NCBI RefSeq assembly: GCF_018913465.1
Contig: NZ_JABAPM010000003.1
Coordinates: 1-64,000, forward strand
Reading direction: 5' to 3'
Source of the DNA: Arcanobacterium phocae
GTDB lineage: Bacteria; Actinomycetota; Actinomycetes; Actinomycetales; Actinomycetaceae
DNA: 64,000 bases
Positions 1 to 8,322 of this stretch are shown piece after piece (position 1 is the stretch's first letter; each line of letters begins with the position of its first letter). Position numbers and translations under genes: made by a program. Below the pieces are notes generated by a model. The model saw nothing but the letters and a program-made list of their open reading frames with translations, did no database searches and was not told where the DNA came from.

Positions 1-331
1 CCAGACCAGCGCCTCGCAACAGATAAATACTTTACCCACCAACCACCCCCACGTCAAACCAAACCAACGTAACCCCCATCACAGATTTTGGGAAGCTTAT
101 AAAACCACATGTTCTTAGGATTCTCTTCAACACTTACTGTTTTATCCACAACTGTCTGTCACTGAAATGATGCCTAAACAAAACACACAATTTACCGATA
201 CCAAAGTCACGGAAAAATCACAGGTTCGCACGATTACCCACACTAAGTAGAGCTTTTATTCTCGTAATACACCTATATTTTCATTGCACTATAATCAAAA
301 CCCTGGAACCAAATTTCTATTGAAATTCCGG
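1..331. other. Non-coding left flank
   Basis: No credible coding sequence, RNA gene or strong hairpin is visible here. The stretch is AT-rich and lies on the chromosomal side of the left attachment remnant of the integrated element. It could be the decayed edge of a neighbouring region. Confidence 0.4.
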
Positions 332-370
332 GGGGGAACTCGTGGATCCGCCTGTGTGAATCGAACTCAC
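332..370. repeat. attL candidate: degenerate copy of tRNA-Thr 3' end
   Basis: Positions 348-370 match 21 of 23 bases of 10726-10748, which is the 3' part of tRNA-Thr. A nine-base block (332-340) also matches 10710-10718 at the same spacing. On the minus strand the sequence from about 400 down to 345 still resembles a tRNA: a T-arm with a UUCGAUU loop and a partial anticodon arm, but no intact D-arm or acceptor pairing. It reads as a decayed tRNA or old attachment site. Confidence 0.6.
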
Positions 371-496
371 AGGGACGATTTTAACGGCCTGTTGAGCTAG
401 TGCCATTTTCCCGTGTTTTCGTTGAGGTAGCAGTGTTTTCTACTTTCCACTATCTACGCCTAATTATGCTGTAGTATGCTTAACTATAGTTCACTA

Positions 497-514
497 GTCC
501 CACATACGTCCCAC
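497..514. promoter_or_regulatory. Arm-type integrase site, left end
   Basis: The 18-mer GTCCCACATACGTCCCAC contains two copies of GTCCCAC and lies 16 bp before the integrase start. An identical 18-mer occurs at 10643-10660 near the other end in the same orientation. Paired short sites inside both ends are typical of arm-binding sites of lambda-type integrases. Because it lies in the integrase leader, it may also couple integrase expression to binding. Confidence 0.6.
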
Positions 515-530
515 AAAAAAGAGGCAGTAA

Positions 531-1814
531 ATGGCATTACGGCGCGATTTTGGAAACATCGAGCAATTAAAAAGTGGCCGTTATCGAGCTAGATTTATCA
601 ACCCAAACCAGCCACACAAAAACGACGGCACACGGAATTGGGTAAACGCTCCCACCACATTCACGACCAAGACCGCGGCACGTTCATGGCTCACACAAGT
701 AAAGGCAGACATTGAACGTGGCGTGTGGAAATCGCCCGAACAACTAGACCGCGAGCGCAGAGAAGCAGAACAGCAAGCAAAGAAAGACGCGTACACGTTT
801 GGAGAGTTCGCACAACGCTGGATAGATAGTAGAGAGTTACGCCCGACGACGAAACATAAATATGATTCATTGCTTGATCTGCATATACTGCCAACGTTTA
901 AGCACATGCCGATACGTTCTATTACTCGCGCCGACGTGCGGGCATGGTTAGAGGTAGTGGCGCCGGGTAGGCCACGCACACGTAAAAGCGCCGCAGACCT
1001 GTTGGGCACTATCTTCCGTAGTGCCGTGCTATTTGAGGTAGTCGATGTGTCGCCTTATGTTGCTGGAATGTTTCAAGAGGTACGACCACCGAAACCACCT
1101 AAAGGCATGAAAGTTCAAACACGGCCACGGCAAGCATTAACCCTAAAACAGTTAGACGATTTAGCCAACACGGTTGCCCCTTACCTATCCGTGCTAGTGC
1201 GATTGTCTGGACTAGTAGGGTTGCGATCTGGAGAAGCCCGCGCATTACGAGCAAGCGACGTAGAGGTATTGACTACCAACCCTAAAGGCGAACCAACCAG
1301 CATGGCTATTCATGTGCGACGCAATGTTACTGGAGAGGGTAGCGCGCTACGTTTTGGAGAACCGAAAACCGCCGCGGGCATACGTAGTTTTATTGTCCCT
1401 CCCGTGCTGATCCCTGAACTATGGAAGCTAGTGCAAGAAACAAGACCTAACGGCCTGTTATTCCATTCTGTAGGCAAACCCTCCACGGTCATACCTGACA
1501 CTACATATAGGCATTGTGTGGAGCGTGCGGCAGAAAGTTTAGGACTAGGGAAAGTCCACCCGCACGATCTACGCCGCACAGCTATTACAGCCATGAGCGA
1601 GCAACAAATACCGCCACATATTTCCCAAACCATTTCCGGCCACACTGATGAAGCTATGCAGGAACGCTACAGGCTAGCCAACCTTGACGGACTCAACGCC
1701 GCGGCGCTCGTGATAAGTAGAGCCTATGAGGAGCGGGACAAAGTGGCCTCACTTGACGTTAAACGCAGAGAACACGAAAACCAGAACAACACTACAAGTC
1801 AGCAGGCTAAATAA
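531..1814 (+). CDS. Tyrosine recombinase/integrase
   Basis: A 427-residue site-specific recombinase that should integrate and excise the element at the tRNA-Thr gene. The N-terminal 60 or so residues resemble an arm-binding domain, residues about 90-170 the core-binding SAM-like domain, and the rest the catalytic domain. The catalytic set is visible: Arg in GLRSGEARAL, HPHDLRRTA (HxxR), SGHTDEAMQERY (His and the nucleophilic Tyr). The start is preceded by an A/G-rich stretch (aaaaaagagg). Its place beside the left attachment remnant is the usual arrangement. It shares its direction with the next two genes and may be co-transcribed with them. Confidence 0.93.
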   Translation: MALRRDFGNIEQLKSGRYRARFINPNQPHKNDGTRNWVNAPTTFTTKTAARSWLTQVKADIERGVWKSPEQLDRERREAEQQAKKDAYTFGEFAQRWIDSRELRPTTKHKYDSLLDLHILPTFKHMPIRSITRADVRAWLEVVAPGRPRTRKSAADLLGTIFRSAVLFEVVDVSPYVAGMFQEVRPPKPPKGMKVQTRPRQALTLKQLDDLANTVAPYLSVLVRLSGLVGLRSGEARALRASDVEVLTTNPKGEPTSMAIHVRRNVTGEGSALRFGEPKTAAGIRSFIVPPVLIPELWKLVQETRPNGLLFHSVGKPSTVIPDTTYRHCVERAAESLGLGKVHPHDLRRTAITAMSEQQIPPHISQTISGHTDEAMQERYRLANLDGLNAAALVISRAYEERDKVASLDVKRREHENQNNTTSQQAK

Positions 1815-1829
1815 GAAAGGAACTCTATT

Positions 1830-2156
1830 ATGACGACGACAGAACCAACACAGCCACGCGAAGAACTACGCGCACTACTGCCAGATAACCTTGACGAATA
1901 TAACTACAATGCTGACACCCGTTGTCCTGACGGTCACGCGCACAATGTTTGCTGGCTTAAATATTTTGGCCTCATTGTCTTAGGGTATGTGGCACACGCA
2001 AGCAGTAACGGTGGGGAGCTATGCCCTGTGGATATCACAATAGACAATGGGGAGAGTTTAGACGGCGACTATTTAATAAAACATGCTGAGGATGTTTCAC
2101 AGGCCGCTATGTTCCTCAAAACCACAACAGTCATCACAGCAGGAGGGCTCGCATGA
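1830..2156 (+). CDS. Hypothetical protein, 108 aa
   Basis: No family is recognised. The start has a good ribosome binding site (gaaagga) and lies 15 bp after the integrase stop. The product is acidic, has three cysteines and a short hydrophobic stretch around residues 42-58 (WLKYFGLIVLGYVAHAS), and no signal peptide. Its stop overlaps the start of the next gene by four bases, so the two are translationally coupled. It belongs to the integrase-proximal module of the element, but a role cannot be assigned. Confidence 0.7.
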   Translation: MTTTEPTQPREELRALLPDNLDEYNYNADTRCPDGHAHNVCWLKYFGLIVLGYVAHASSNGGELCPVDITIDNGESLDGDYLIKHAEDVSQAAMFLKTTTVITAGGLA

Positions 2157-2989
2157 GCGTTACAGAAAATTGCGTTAGCTTATATTGCGATCATGCGTCC
2201 AGCCAAATAAATAAACCCCGGTTTTACATAGCAAATGTACTGTTCGATGTTCACGGTGGCTCAGTGCCTTACATGGAGTACGATTATCAAGCCGATCGTT
2301 ACATAGAAAGAAACACAACGCTTTTCCCCGAGCCACTCCCTCCTATTATCGTGCCTTATTTCAAGCCAGGTAGCCAAAGCCTAAATGGTCTGAGAAAAGA
2401 TCAGTTCTCCCTACAAACTCGACAGTTCATTACTGCCGTATATCGTTCTATCAATTACAGTAAAAGTAACGTTGTGTCTTTTTGGATCGAGGGAACTGAG
2501 ACTCTAATCAAACCCCTGAACGATACTCACCAGCGCCTTTTGAACGGACTAACACAAGTATTCTCCATGAAAAACTGGCCGGAAACGAAAAAGTTCGTTG
2601 TCGAGCATTATGGCCGCATGTACGCGCCAGACGGCGCAAGTTTTGGAACATCGGAAGAACTCCACAAATACTGGAACGACGGTTTTATCGAACCCAAAGA
2701 AACAAGCGTCCACATGCTTCGCATACTAGAGTCTCCCAGAGTATTGGGGGAATCGTTATTTACAAAGAGTTTCTATGGGTTTAACCTTCCCATTACCGTG
2801 ACGGGTACTGATCCGACTGGTGGAAAATACGCCTTTGAGTTAGAACTCAAAAACTATCATGGAGCTGTAAGCTGCAGTGCCTGCGGCAATCGTTTTAGAT
2901 TCTCCCCACAAGAAGTCATAGGTAAAGCTGAACAAGCAAGAAAAGTAGGCTTAAAAGAGTTGCCGATACGCCCATTTATGCTAAATTAA
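2153..2989 (+). CDS. Hypothetical protein with C-terminal CxxC motif, 278 aa
   Basis: The family is not recognised. The start ATG overlaps the previous stop in an ATGA junction. The protein looks cytoplasmic and mixed alpha/beta, without signal peptide or membrane segments. Near the C-terminus the sequence SCSACGNRFRF contains a CxxC pair that could form half of a small zinc site. Isolated cysteines nearer the N-terminus (NCVSLYCDHA) might complete it. Coupling to the upstream 108-aa gene suggests a joint function. A DNA-binding or regulatory role in the element is possible but not shown. Confidence 0.65.
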   Translation: MSVTENCVSLYCDHASSQINKPRFYIANVLFDVHGGSVPYMEYDYQADRYIERNTTLFPEPLPPIIVPYFKPGSQSLNGLRKDQFSLQTRQFITAVYRSINYSKSNVVSFWIEGTETLIKPLNDTHQRLLNGLTQVFSMKNWPETKKFVVEHYGRMYAPDGASFGTSEELHKYWNDGFIEPKETSVHMLRILESPRVLGESLFTKSFYGFNLPITVTGTDPTGGKYAFELELKNYHGAVSCSACGNRFRFSPQEVIGKAEQARKVGLKELPIRPFMLN

Positions 2990-3149
2990 AAATAGATGGG
3001 CATAAGCTCATTCAGTCCTTATCTTCGTAAGGTATCTATGCGAAGATCGTGAGGCCTTGACTATCAACCGGTAGCGTTCAAGTTTTCTATCAGGCCATTC
3101 CGGTGGCCTTTAATCGCCGTGCCATCACGGTAGATAGGACGACTTGACA

Positions 3150-3347
3150 ATGACTACGGTTATTGAACACCCGAACGTCTCATATACAACTATTAATGGT
3201 GCCGCGCACTGCCTCGACGTTCACCCCGACACTATCCGGCGCATGATCTACGCCAACAAACTACCCCACGTCAAAGTAGGCCGCGTTATCCGCATACCAC
3301 TAGACGCGCTCACCCCCGCCGCGCTCAACGGCAAGGAGGTGAACTAA
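3150..3347 (+). CDS. Excisionase-like helix-turn-helix protein
   Basis: A 65-residue protein with a MerR/Xis-type winged helix: INGAAHCLDVHPDTIRRMIYANKLPHVKVGRVIRIPLDAL. This is the standard 'DNA-binding protein, excisionase family' pattern, with a recognition helix (HPDTIRRM) and a wing ending in VGRVIRIP. In the element it would bind near the attachment sites and steer the integrase towards excision, or act as a repressor or activator of the replication genes. The ATG at 3150 was preferred to the TTG at 3144 because of its distance from the AGGA at about 3136. It heads a tightly packed operon ending with the ATPase gene. Confidence 0.8.
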   Translation: MTTVIEHPNVSYTTINGAAHCLDVHPDTIRRMIYANKLPHVKVGRVIRIPLDALTPAALNGKEVN

Positions 3348-3535
3348 TGAGCCTCACACTAGTACCCAACAAAGACACGCGTGAAATCGCCTCAGTAACC
3401 GCGGGCGCACACGATGCAACCCTAGAGGTCGATAACCAGCAGATGGTCTTAACGTGGGAGCAAGCCCAAGCCGTCTATAACATGTTGGGCGATCTACTGC
3501 CTGACTATCTGGTAATGGGTGGTGATGTGGCATGA
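3347..3535 (+). CDS. Small hypothetical protein, 62 aa
   Basis: The start overlaps the excisionase stop by one base and is preceded by a strong aaggagg. The small acidic product (theoretical residues include LEVDNQQMVLTWEQAQAVYNMLGDLL) has no known domain. It looks like the many small accessory proteins encoded between excisionase and replication genes in phage-like elements. Tight coupling supports expression; the role is unknown. Confidence 0.6.
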   Translation: MSLTLVPNKDTREIASVTAGAHDATLEVDNQQMVLTWEQAQAVYNMLGDLLPDYLVMGGDVA

Positions 3536-3783
3536 AAAAAGACCACCTAGAGGGGACTAAATGGTCTACCCATATTCTACCTCATGCGCTCGCGAATAAC
3601 GCACATGTAGACCCCACAAGCGCGCCTCATGGCATGGTTGCTATTACCTCAAACCAGTACGAGCCAATAAGGGTGCGTGTTAATGGTGTCGTCGTCGATA
3701 TTGACCCGGCCACCGGGCGCAGTTTAGGCCACGCACTCTTAAACGCGGTAGCCACATGGTATGGGCTGGAGGTGCACGCATGA
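3532..3783 (+). CDS. Small hypothetical protein, 83 aa
   Basis: It overlaps the preceding gene in an ATGA junction and the next gene in another. The middle of the protein (NQYEPIRVRVNGVVVDIDPATGRSLGHALLNAVATWYGLEV) looks like a small beta-strand region followed by a helix. No family is recognised. Its position between excisionase and ATPase places it in the early or replication operon of the element. Confidence 0.6.
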   Translation: MKKDHLEGTKWSTHILPHALANNAHVDPTSAPHGMVAITSNQYEPIRVRVNGVVVDIDPATGRSLGHALLNAVATWYGLEVHA

Positions 3784-4073
3784 CTATTGCTATTCTTGGC
3801 CGGCGCGGACAGTTGGCTGCTGATTACCTCAAAGCTAAAGACGCATTATTACGTGCATACGATCCTCAAGACGCTGAGGACAAAGCGCTGAAAGTGTTTT
3901 ATCTGCTTTATCGTTACCCTGAGTCATTCCCCATTCTTGAGTATTTGGAATGGGAACTATGTGGACGGCTCTCAGAAAAAGGTGTGTCTGCTTATCGAAT
4001 CGACGCTATAGCCGCGGACGCTCGAAGAAACGCGCAGGACTCACGCAAGCGTGAGGAGGATCAAGCATGGTGA
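3780..4073 (+). CDS. Small hypothetical protein, 97 aa
   Basis: The start at 3780 was chosen over 3756 because it overlaps the upstream stop in an ATGA junction and follows a GGAGG at about 3769. The product is helical and charged, with a C-terminus rich in R, K, E and D (ARRNAQDSRKREEDQAW). There is no recognised domain. It is likely cytoplasmic and co-translated with the ATPase gene, which it overlaps by seven bases. Confidence 0.6.
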   Translation: MTIAILGRRGQLAADYLKAKDALLRAYDPQDAEDKALKVFYLLYRYPESFPILEYLEWELCGRLSEKGVSAYRIDAIAADARRNAQDSRKREEDQAW

Positions 4074-5212
4074 ACACATCTACACCTCAATACCGTGGCA
4101 TGTTCGACCAGTTACCGATCAATAACGTGAACCAGTTTGAGACCACTATCTTAGATGATATTGTCCAACAGCTTCATAGGTTTATCGTGTTGCCTCATGC
4201 TCACGACTACACGGCTATCGCATTATATTGCGCATACACGTATGTCAGTGGCGAGTTTGATTTCGCACCGCGTCTCATGCTGACCTCAGCCGAAAAACGT
4301 TCTGGCAAGACACGAACTCTTGAGGTGATCCAAACACTAGTGCATTCACCGCAGATGACAGCGAACATATCGCCCTCAGCACTCTATCGGGTTATACAGT
4401 CACGACCAGGAGTAACAATTCTGTTCGATGAGGTAGACACCGTTTTTAACGCGAAAATGGCGAACGAACGTAGCGAAGAATTACGCGGATTACTAAACGC
4501 AGGATTTCAAAAGAATGGCACAGTAACCCGCGTCAATCTCAGTGCAACAGACGGGCTGGAAGAATTCAGTGTGTTTGCACCCGTGGTTATCGCCGCTATC
4601 GGCAACCTACCTGACACGATAGCCGACCGCTCAATACCGATCAGACTACGACGACGACGTTACGATGAGACAGTAGAACAATTCCGGCTCTCAGTCGAAG
4701 CTAAAGAGCTCGAACAATTGGGCGTACGCTTAGGAGAACAGATGGAACAATACGCAGGCGAGCTAGTAGGAGCACAACCCGATACGCCACTTACAGACAG
4801 AGCCGCAGACGTGTGGACACCCCTTATTGCTGTAGCTGACCTGTTCGGTCAAAAATGGGCAGACAAAGCACGGCAAGCCGCGGTGCACATCACTAAACGA
4901 GCACAAGAAATAAGTAGCGATAACGAGTCAGACGGAATCAAACTACTGGAGGACGTACGAAACCTCACAGAATGGCAACAGTCCGACTTTATCTCTAGCA
5001 CCAAACTGCAGCAGCTACTCATTTCCAAGGAGGACGGTCTATGGAGAGAGGTAGGACTCTCCACACGAAAACTAGCCACGCTTCTCAAACCTTATGGAGT
5101 GAACCCTACAAGGAGCAAAGATGGCAACCAACGCGGCTATAAGCGTATCGATCTTGAGGACGTGTTCGCGCGCTACCTCACACCACCAATGCACGAAGAT
5201 AACCGCGTCTGA
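4067..5212 (+). CDS. DUF3631-like P-loop ATPase (replication protein candidate)
   Basis: A 381-residue protein resembling the DUF3631 ATPases of actinobacterial phages, plasmids and islands. A degenerate Walker A is visible (TSAEKRSGKTRTLE, about residues 75-88) and a Walker B-like segment ITILFDEVDTVF-type (VTILFDEVDTVF, about 122-133). An arginine-rich stretch (PIRLRRRRYDE) follows. The C-terminal 100 residues look like a winged-helix region. GAGGAGG precedes the start. It is the last gene of the excisionase operon and lies immediately before the repeat-rich segment. It could act as initiator, helicase or loader for that segment. Family membership is fairly sure; the replication role is inferred. 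Confidence 0.75.
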   Translation: MVNTSTPQYRGMFDQLPINNVNQFETTILDDIVQQLHRFIVLPHAHDYTAIALYCAYTYVSGEFDFAPRLMLTSAEKRSGKTRTLEVIQTLVHSPQMTANISPSALYRVIQSRPGVTILFDEVDTVFNAKMANERSEELRGLLNAGFQKNGTVTRVNLSATDGLEEFSVFAPVVIAAIGNLPDTIADRSIPIRLRRRRYDETVEQFRLSVEAKELEQLGVRLGEQMEQYAGELVGAQPDTPLTDRAADVWTPLIAVADLFGQKWADKARQAAVHITKRAQEISSDNESDGIKLLEDVRNLTEWQQSDFISSTKLQQLLISKEDGLWREVGLSTRKLATLLKPYGVNPTRSKDGNQRGYKRIDLEDVFARYLTPPMHEDNRV

Positions 5213-5496
5213 CACTTACTGACACATTGCTCCACAATAGTGACAGTAGAGATTTCACTGGCATATCAACGTTTCTGACACTTTGACACATCTGACACAT
5301 AGGAGAACCCCCTCAAAGGTACGACCACTACTCACACACTAGCTAGGCAACAGATCAATAAACCTCGAAACAGACCCACACCCTAGAACCTTAGAGTAAG
5401 TGACAGAACCGTCAAAGTGTCAGAAACGCTATGCTAGCAACGAAAAGTAACCTGTCACATTCAAAAGCCAAAGTGACAGAAAGTGTCAGAGCCTCA
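5208..5496. repeat. Cluster of TGACAC-type direct and inverted repeats
   Basis: TGACAC or its complement GTGTCA occurs repeatedly. An exact 18-bp inverted pair sits at 5270-5287 (CGTTTCTGACACTTTGAC) and 5411-5428. Further copies include CTGACACTTACTGACAC at about 5213-5230 and GTGACAGAAAGTGTCAGA near 5473-5490. The density resembles iterons or initiator-binding sites. They could equally be operator sites for the excisionase-like regulator. Confidence 0.6.
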
Positions 5497-6199
5497 CACC
5501 CTCCCTACAAAACCGCTCAACCCTAAACCTAGGCATAATCGTTGACGCTACGACATAAACCCACCATGCTTGATAAAAAACAGAACTTTTGCCGCTCGCT
5601 CGCTTGAAGCTAGTATCCGGCGGTTAAACACAAAACAAGTAAGGGAGCCTACCCCCACCCTAAACACGCGTTTATGGCACGAAAACAGCTATCTAAACGC
5701 ACTTAATTACATGCGTTAAACACCCAACCAGACCGCCTTATATGAACGTCTAACAAACTGTTTCCACGCGCTCGCGAGCGCTTTATTATCGACGTGTTGA
5801 TGTGGTTTAGTTTCATGCCGCAGTGTTACTAGCGTGTAAACGTCGATCTGTTTCCGACGATAAGAAACGTTGTTTTATCAAGGTTAAATGTTCATTCTCG
5901 CTTGATGTTCCCACTGATGTTTACATATCCAAACAGTCCCCACACACGTCGCCCGGTCATGGCCTCGCGGGGTGTGTGAGTGTGTAGCTCACGGCGCAGC
6001 GTGCATGTGTTTGTGATGGGGTGGCGTTTCACCACTGCGCGCGTGTTTGTGGAAAAAATAGTGGGGAGAGATTTCCCTATGCCGCTTGGAGGAATGGCAT
6101 GGGGAGAGGAGGGGATAGTGCCCCCTAACTAGCGGTTAGCTCATAGCCGTGCATACCTGGCAGACACGCAACGGTTCAGCAGTGTTAAAGGTTAGAACT
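5213..6199. other. Long non-coding segment, origin-like
   Basis: Almost 1 kb without a credible gene lies directly after the ATPase gene. Its first 290 bp are packed with TGACAC/GTGTCA and GTGACAGA words in both orientations. The remainder holds AT-rich stretches and a G-rich part (about 5930-6130). Such a segment next to a replication ATPase is a natural place for an origin, or for packaging or transfer signals. No intrinsic function can be read from sequence alone. Confidence 0.5.
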
Positions 6200-6325
6200 A
6201 TGAACACTGAAACTTTACTGAACATGAACCTGATTGAGTTCCTTAGATGGTGCGAACAAACCCAGAACGATCCGGCAACAGTGCTCGCGGACCTGATAAT
6301 TGACTCAACATCTTCACCGCTCTAA
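6200..6325 (+). CDS. Possible 41-aa small protein
   Basis: An ATG preceded by aaaggttag opens a 41-codon frame that begins MNTETLLNMNLIEFLRWCEQ and ends DSTSSPL. The spacing from the Shine-Dalgarno-like sequence is plausible, and an intrinsic terminator follows about 35 bp after the stop. That makes a short independent transcript credible. Composition suggests one amphipathic helix and no membrane segment. The family is unknown and coding status is uncertain. Confidence 0.4.
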   Translation: MNTETLLNMNLIEFLRWCEQTQNDPATVLADLIIDSTSSPL

Positions 6326-6361
6326 ATTTCAACTGTTGTGTCTATGATTAGAAAAAATAAA

Positions 6362-6400
6362 GCCCCCAGCAGGCACGATTGCTTGCTGGGGCTATTTTTA
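6362..6400 (+). terminator. Intrinsic terminator
   Basis: A GC-rich hairpin (CCCCAGCA pairing with TGCTGGGG plus inner pairs) is followed by TATTTTTAT. It lies downstream of the 41-aa frame and upstream of the lipoprotein gene. Confidence 0.8.
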
Positions 6401-6462
6401 TATGCGCCCATGTGAGCATAAAACCGCCACAGGCCTATAATTTTCGTTATACAATCATTCAC

Positions 6463-7020
6463 ATGAAAAAGAAAATCATCGCAACAATGATCGCTTTCTC
6501 AATGCCATTCGCACTAACCGCGTGTGGTACGCAGAAGGCAGAAAAAACAGAGCCAACTAATGCGGCTACATCTTCACAACAAGGGGAAACAACTCACGAG
6601 AAGAGCTCTAACGAAGAAAGCTCACATGACAAAGTGGACACTAACCCTAAGATCGGTGATACTGTAACTTACCCTGATGGTCTTAAGATAACTGTCACAG
6701 ATCAAGGAGAATACGCACCAGGTAAAGACTCGGCGGGTGTCGATAATGGCACCCCACACCGGCTACAATTTGTTGTCGAAAACGGTACCGAAAAGAATTT
6801 TGACCCCACTTACTTACAGATAACGGCTTCATCAGGAGGCAGAGAGGCCTCACAAATTTTCGATTCTGAAAACGGGTTGTTAAACATGCCTAATACTGTA
6901 GTCCTACCTGGCAAGAGTGTGACTTGGGAGCAAGCGTTCTCTTTCACGGATCCTGATGATGTTATTATCCAAATCCGTTCGCATGACTTCGGACATGAAG
7001 ATATTATCTACACTCGTTAA
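6463..7020 (+). CDS. Secreted lipoprotein, DUF4352-like
   Basis: The start at 6463 gives a textbook lipoprotein signal: MKKK, a hydrophobic core, then the lipobox LTACG, so the mature protein would be lipidated at Cys and anchored outside the membrane. A Ser/Thr/Glu-rich linker (about residues 25-60) is followed by a 120-residue beta-rich domain (PKIGDTVTYPDGLKITVTDQG ... VVLPGKSVTWEQAFSF) like the DUF4352/immunoglobulin-like domains of many actinobacterial lipoproteins. The upstream in-frame extension to 6379 runs through the terminator and was rejected. As element cargo it may alter the host surface, for example as an exclusion factor, but this is not shown. Confidence 0.8.
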   Translation: MKKKIIATMIAFSMPFALTACGTQKAEKTEPTNAATSSQQGETTHEKSSNEESSHDKVDTNPKIGDTVTYPDGLKITVTDQGEYAPGKDSAGVDNGTPHRLQFVVENGTEKNFDPTYLQITASSGGREASQIFDSENGLLNMPNTVVLPGKSVTWEQAFSFTDPDDVIIQIRSHDFGHEDIIYTR

Positions 7021-7036
7021 TTAACTGTTGCTTTGG

Positions 7037-7071
7037 CGGGCATGAGGGGTTTCCCTTGTGCCCGTCTTTTT
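7037..7071 (+). terminator. Intrinsic terminator after lipoprotein gene
   Basis: The hairpin CGGGCATGAGGG/CCCTTGTGCCCG (two G-T pairs) is followed by TCTTTTTATTT, 16 bp after the lipoprotein stop. Confidence 0.85.
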
Positions 7072-7160
7072 ATTTGGCTAATTGTGCCTGGTACGCTTTG
7101 ACGATCCAGCAGGTTACACCCAACTCGTCGGCTATCGCAGAAATGTGTCCGTGTTTAATT
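7070..7160 (-). pseudogene. Remnant of a helix-turn-helix gene 3' end
   Basis: The minus strand encodes about 30 residues, including ISAIADELGVTCWIVKAY, ending in a stop at 7070. This has the look of a helix-turn-helix C-terminus, but a stop codon lies a few codons upstream and no start is present. A diverged copy of the same segment lies on the other side of the HIRAN gene at about 8381-8425. Confidence 0.4.
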
Positions 7161-7218
7161 CTCTATTCCAAAACCTAATTTTTCTTACAGAACTTAAGGA
7201 AAACATCTGAAGATAGTA

Positions 7219-8322
7219 TTACCATTCCCAGTCTTGCTCTCGAAGTTCTTGTTCTGTAGGGGATTTCTTCACTGAAGGTAACCGCTCAATATCAGCCACC
7301 CATTCAGAAGAAACCTCACTCGCACGTGCCACATACAAAAATGCCTCAACTTTTAACACTGAACCACCGATAGTAGCTCGAGCCACGCCAACTCGACCGT
7401 GCTTTTCAAGGAAATCGACAAGTGGAAGCATATTAGTCGACTGGGTATCAGAAAGCCACCCAATACGCTCTTTACCTATAAATACATCTACACGCTCGCG
7501 CGCAGACTTTGGACGGAAATCAATGGATTTTTCAAGACGAGCTAAGACGCAACGCTCACCATTTTCAGGCGCATATTTACGCAATACATCCATAAAATGC
7601 TCTTCGCCAATAACATGCATGCGCGCACCTAAAGGTAATTCTATTTCATCATCGGCGAAAGAAAGTAGTGTGCCGCTAATGTTTTGCGGGGATGGAACAC
7701 GGAACGTTACACGCGAATGCACATCTTTCCCATCTTTCTGTGTCCAAATCCGTCCAGGAACGGCAAGTGGCGCTCCTAGTTTCGCAATAGGTCGATGGTA
7801 TTTTTTTGCTTCCTCTGCTGGCATGTAAGCAATGCGTCGTTCCTCATATACTACTGCGACAGCATTCGGATCATACTTGTTGTCTGGTTCAGGAACGAGT
7901 AATACAGATACGTGAACTGTCAAGCCTTCATATGAACTGAAACTTGGGTTGTTTTTAAATATTTGTTTGTATGCGCTTTGATAGTAATACTCTCCGACGG
8001 CCTCGATACCGATCGGGAGCTTCCCCCATAGTTCTAGGGGTTTTTCTTTTAAAAAATTTGAAAGAGAAGGAGTCGAAGGGGATATCTCTATTTTCTCTTT
8101 TTCGTAGTCCGTGTTTGTGGTAGTGATTGCGGTTTTTGAAGTAGTTTCTTTGGGAGGTTTTTTAGCTATGTTCCATAAATATATTGCTCCTACTATAAGA
8201 AATACGGAAGTAAAAAAAGTTGCTGCACTATTCCTGTTATTGTCCGTGAAAGGACCAACTATTGCAGTAATTATGCATATAATCGCCATTACTGCGGGTC
8301 CTCGCCGTTGAATATCTTTCAT
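7219..8322 (-). CDS. HIRAN-domain membrane protein
   Basis: A 367-residue protein with two predicted N-terminal membrane segments (about residues 10-26 and 34-50) and a Thr/Lys-rich linker. Residues about 105-200 resemble a HIRAN domain (VHVSVLLVPEPDNKYDPNAVAVVYEERRIAYMP). HIRAN domains occur in SNF2-type DNA repair enzymes and alone in phage and island proteins, where they are thought to recognise DNA ends or structures. Here the domain is tethered to the membrane, which is unusual. The C-terminal part repeats the pattern weakly (ERVDVFIGKERIGWLSD). The gene is transcribed opposite to the lipoprotein gene and flanked by remnants of a helix-turn-helix gene, suggesting an inserted cargo gene. 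Defence or regulation is possible but unproven. Confidence 0.7.
   Translation of the reverse strand: MKDIQRRGPAVMAIICIITAIVGPFTDNNRNSAATFFTSVFLIVGAIYLWNIAKKPPKETTSKTAITTTNTDYEKEKIEISPSTPSLSNFLKEKPLELWGKLPIGIEAVGEYYYQSAYKQIFKNNPSFSSYEGLTVHVSVLLVPEPDNKYDPNAVAVVYEERRIAYMPAEEAKKYHRPIAKLGAPLAVPGRIWTQKDGKDVHSRVTFRVPSPQNISGTLLSFADDEIELPLGARMHVIGEEHFMDVLRKYAPENGERCVLARLEKSIDFRPKSARERVDVFIGKERIGWLSDTQSTNMLPLVDFLEKHGRVGVARATIGGSVLKVEAFLYVARASEVSSEWVADIERLPSVKKSPTEQELREQDWEW

Noticed and set aside
581-1009. Minus-strand frame of 142 codons inside the integrase gene
   Set aside because: It is wholly antisense to a well-supported recombinase with intact catalytic motifs and has no family likeness.
5930-6130. 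G-rich segment considered as an origin of transfer
   Set aside because: No relaxase gene is present, and no nic-like motif or convincing paired inverted repeat could be seen.
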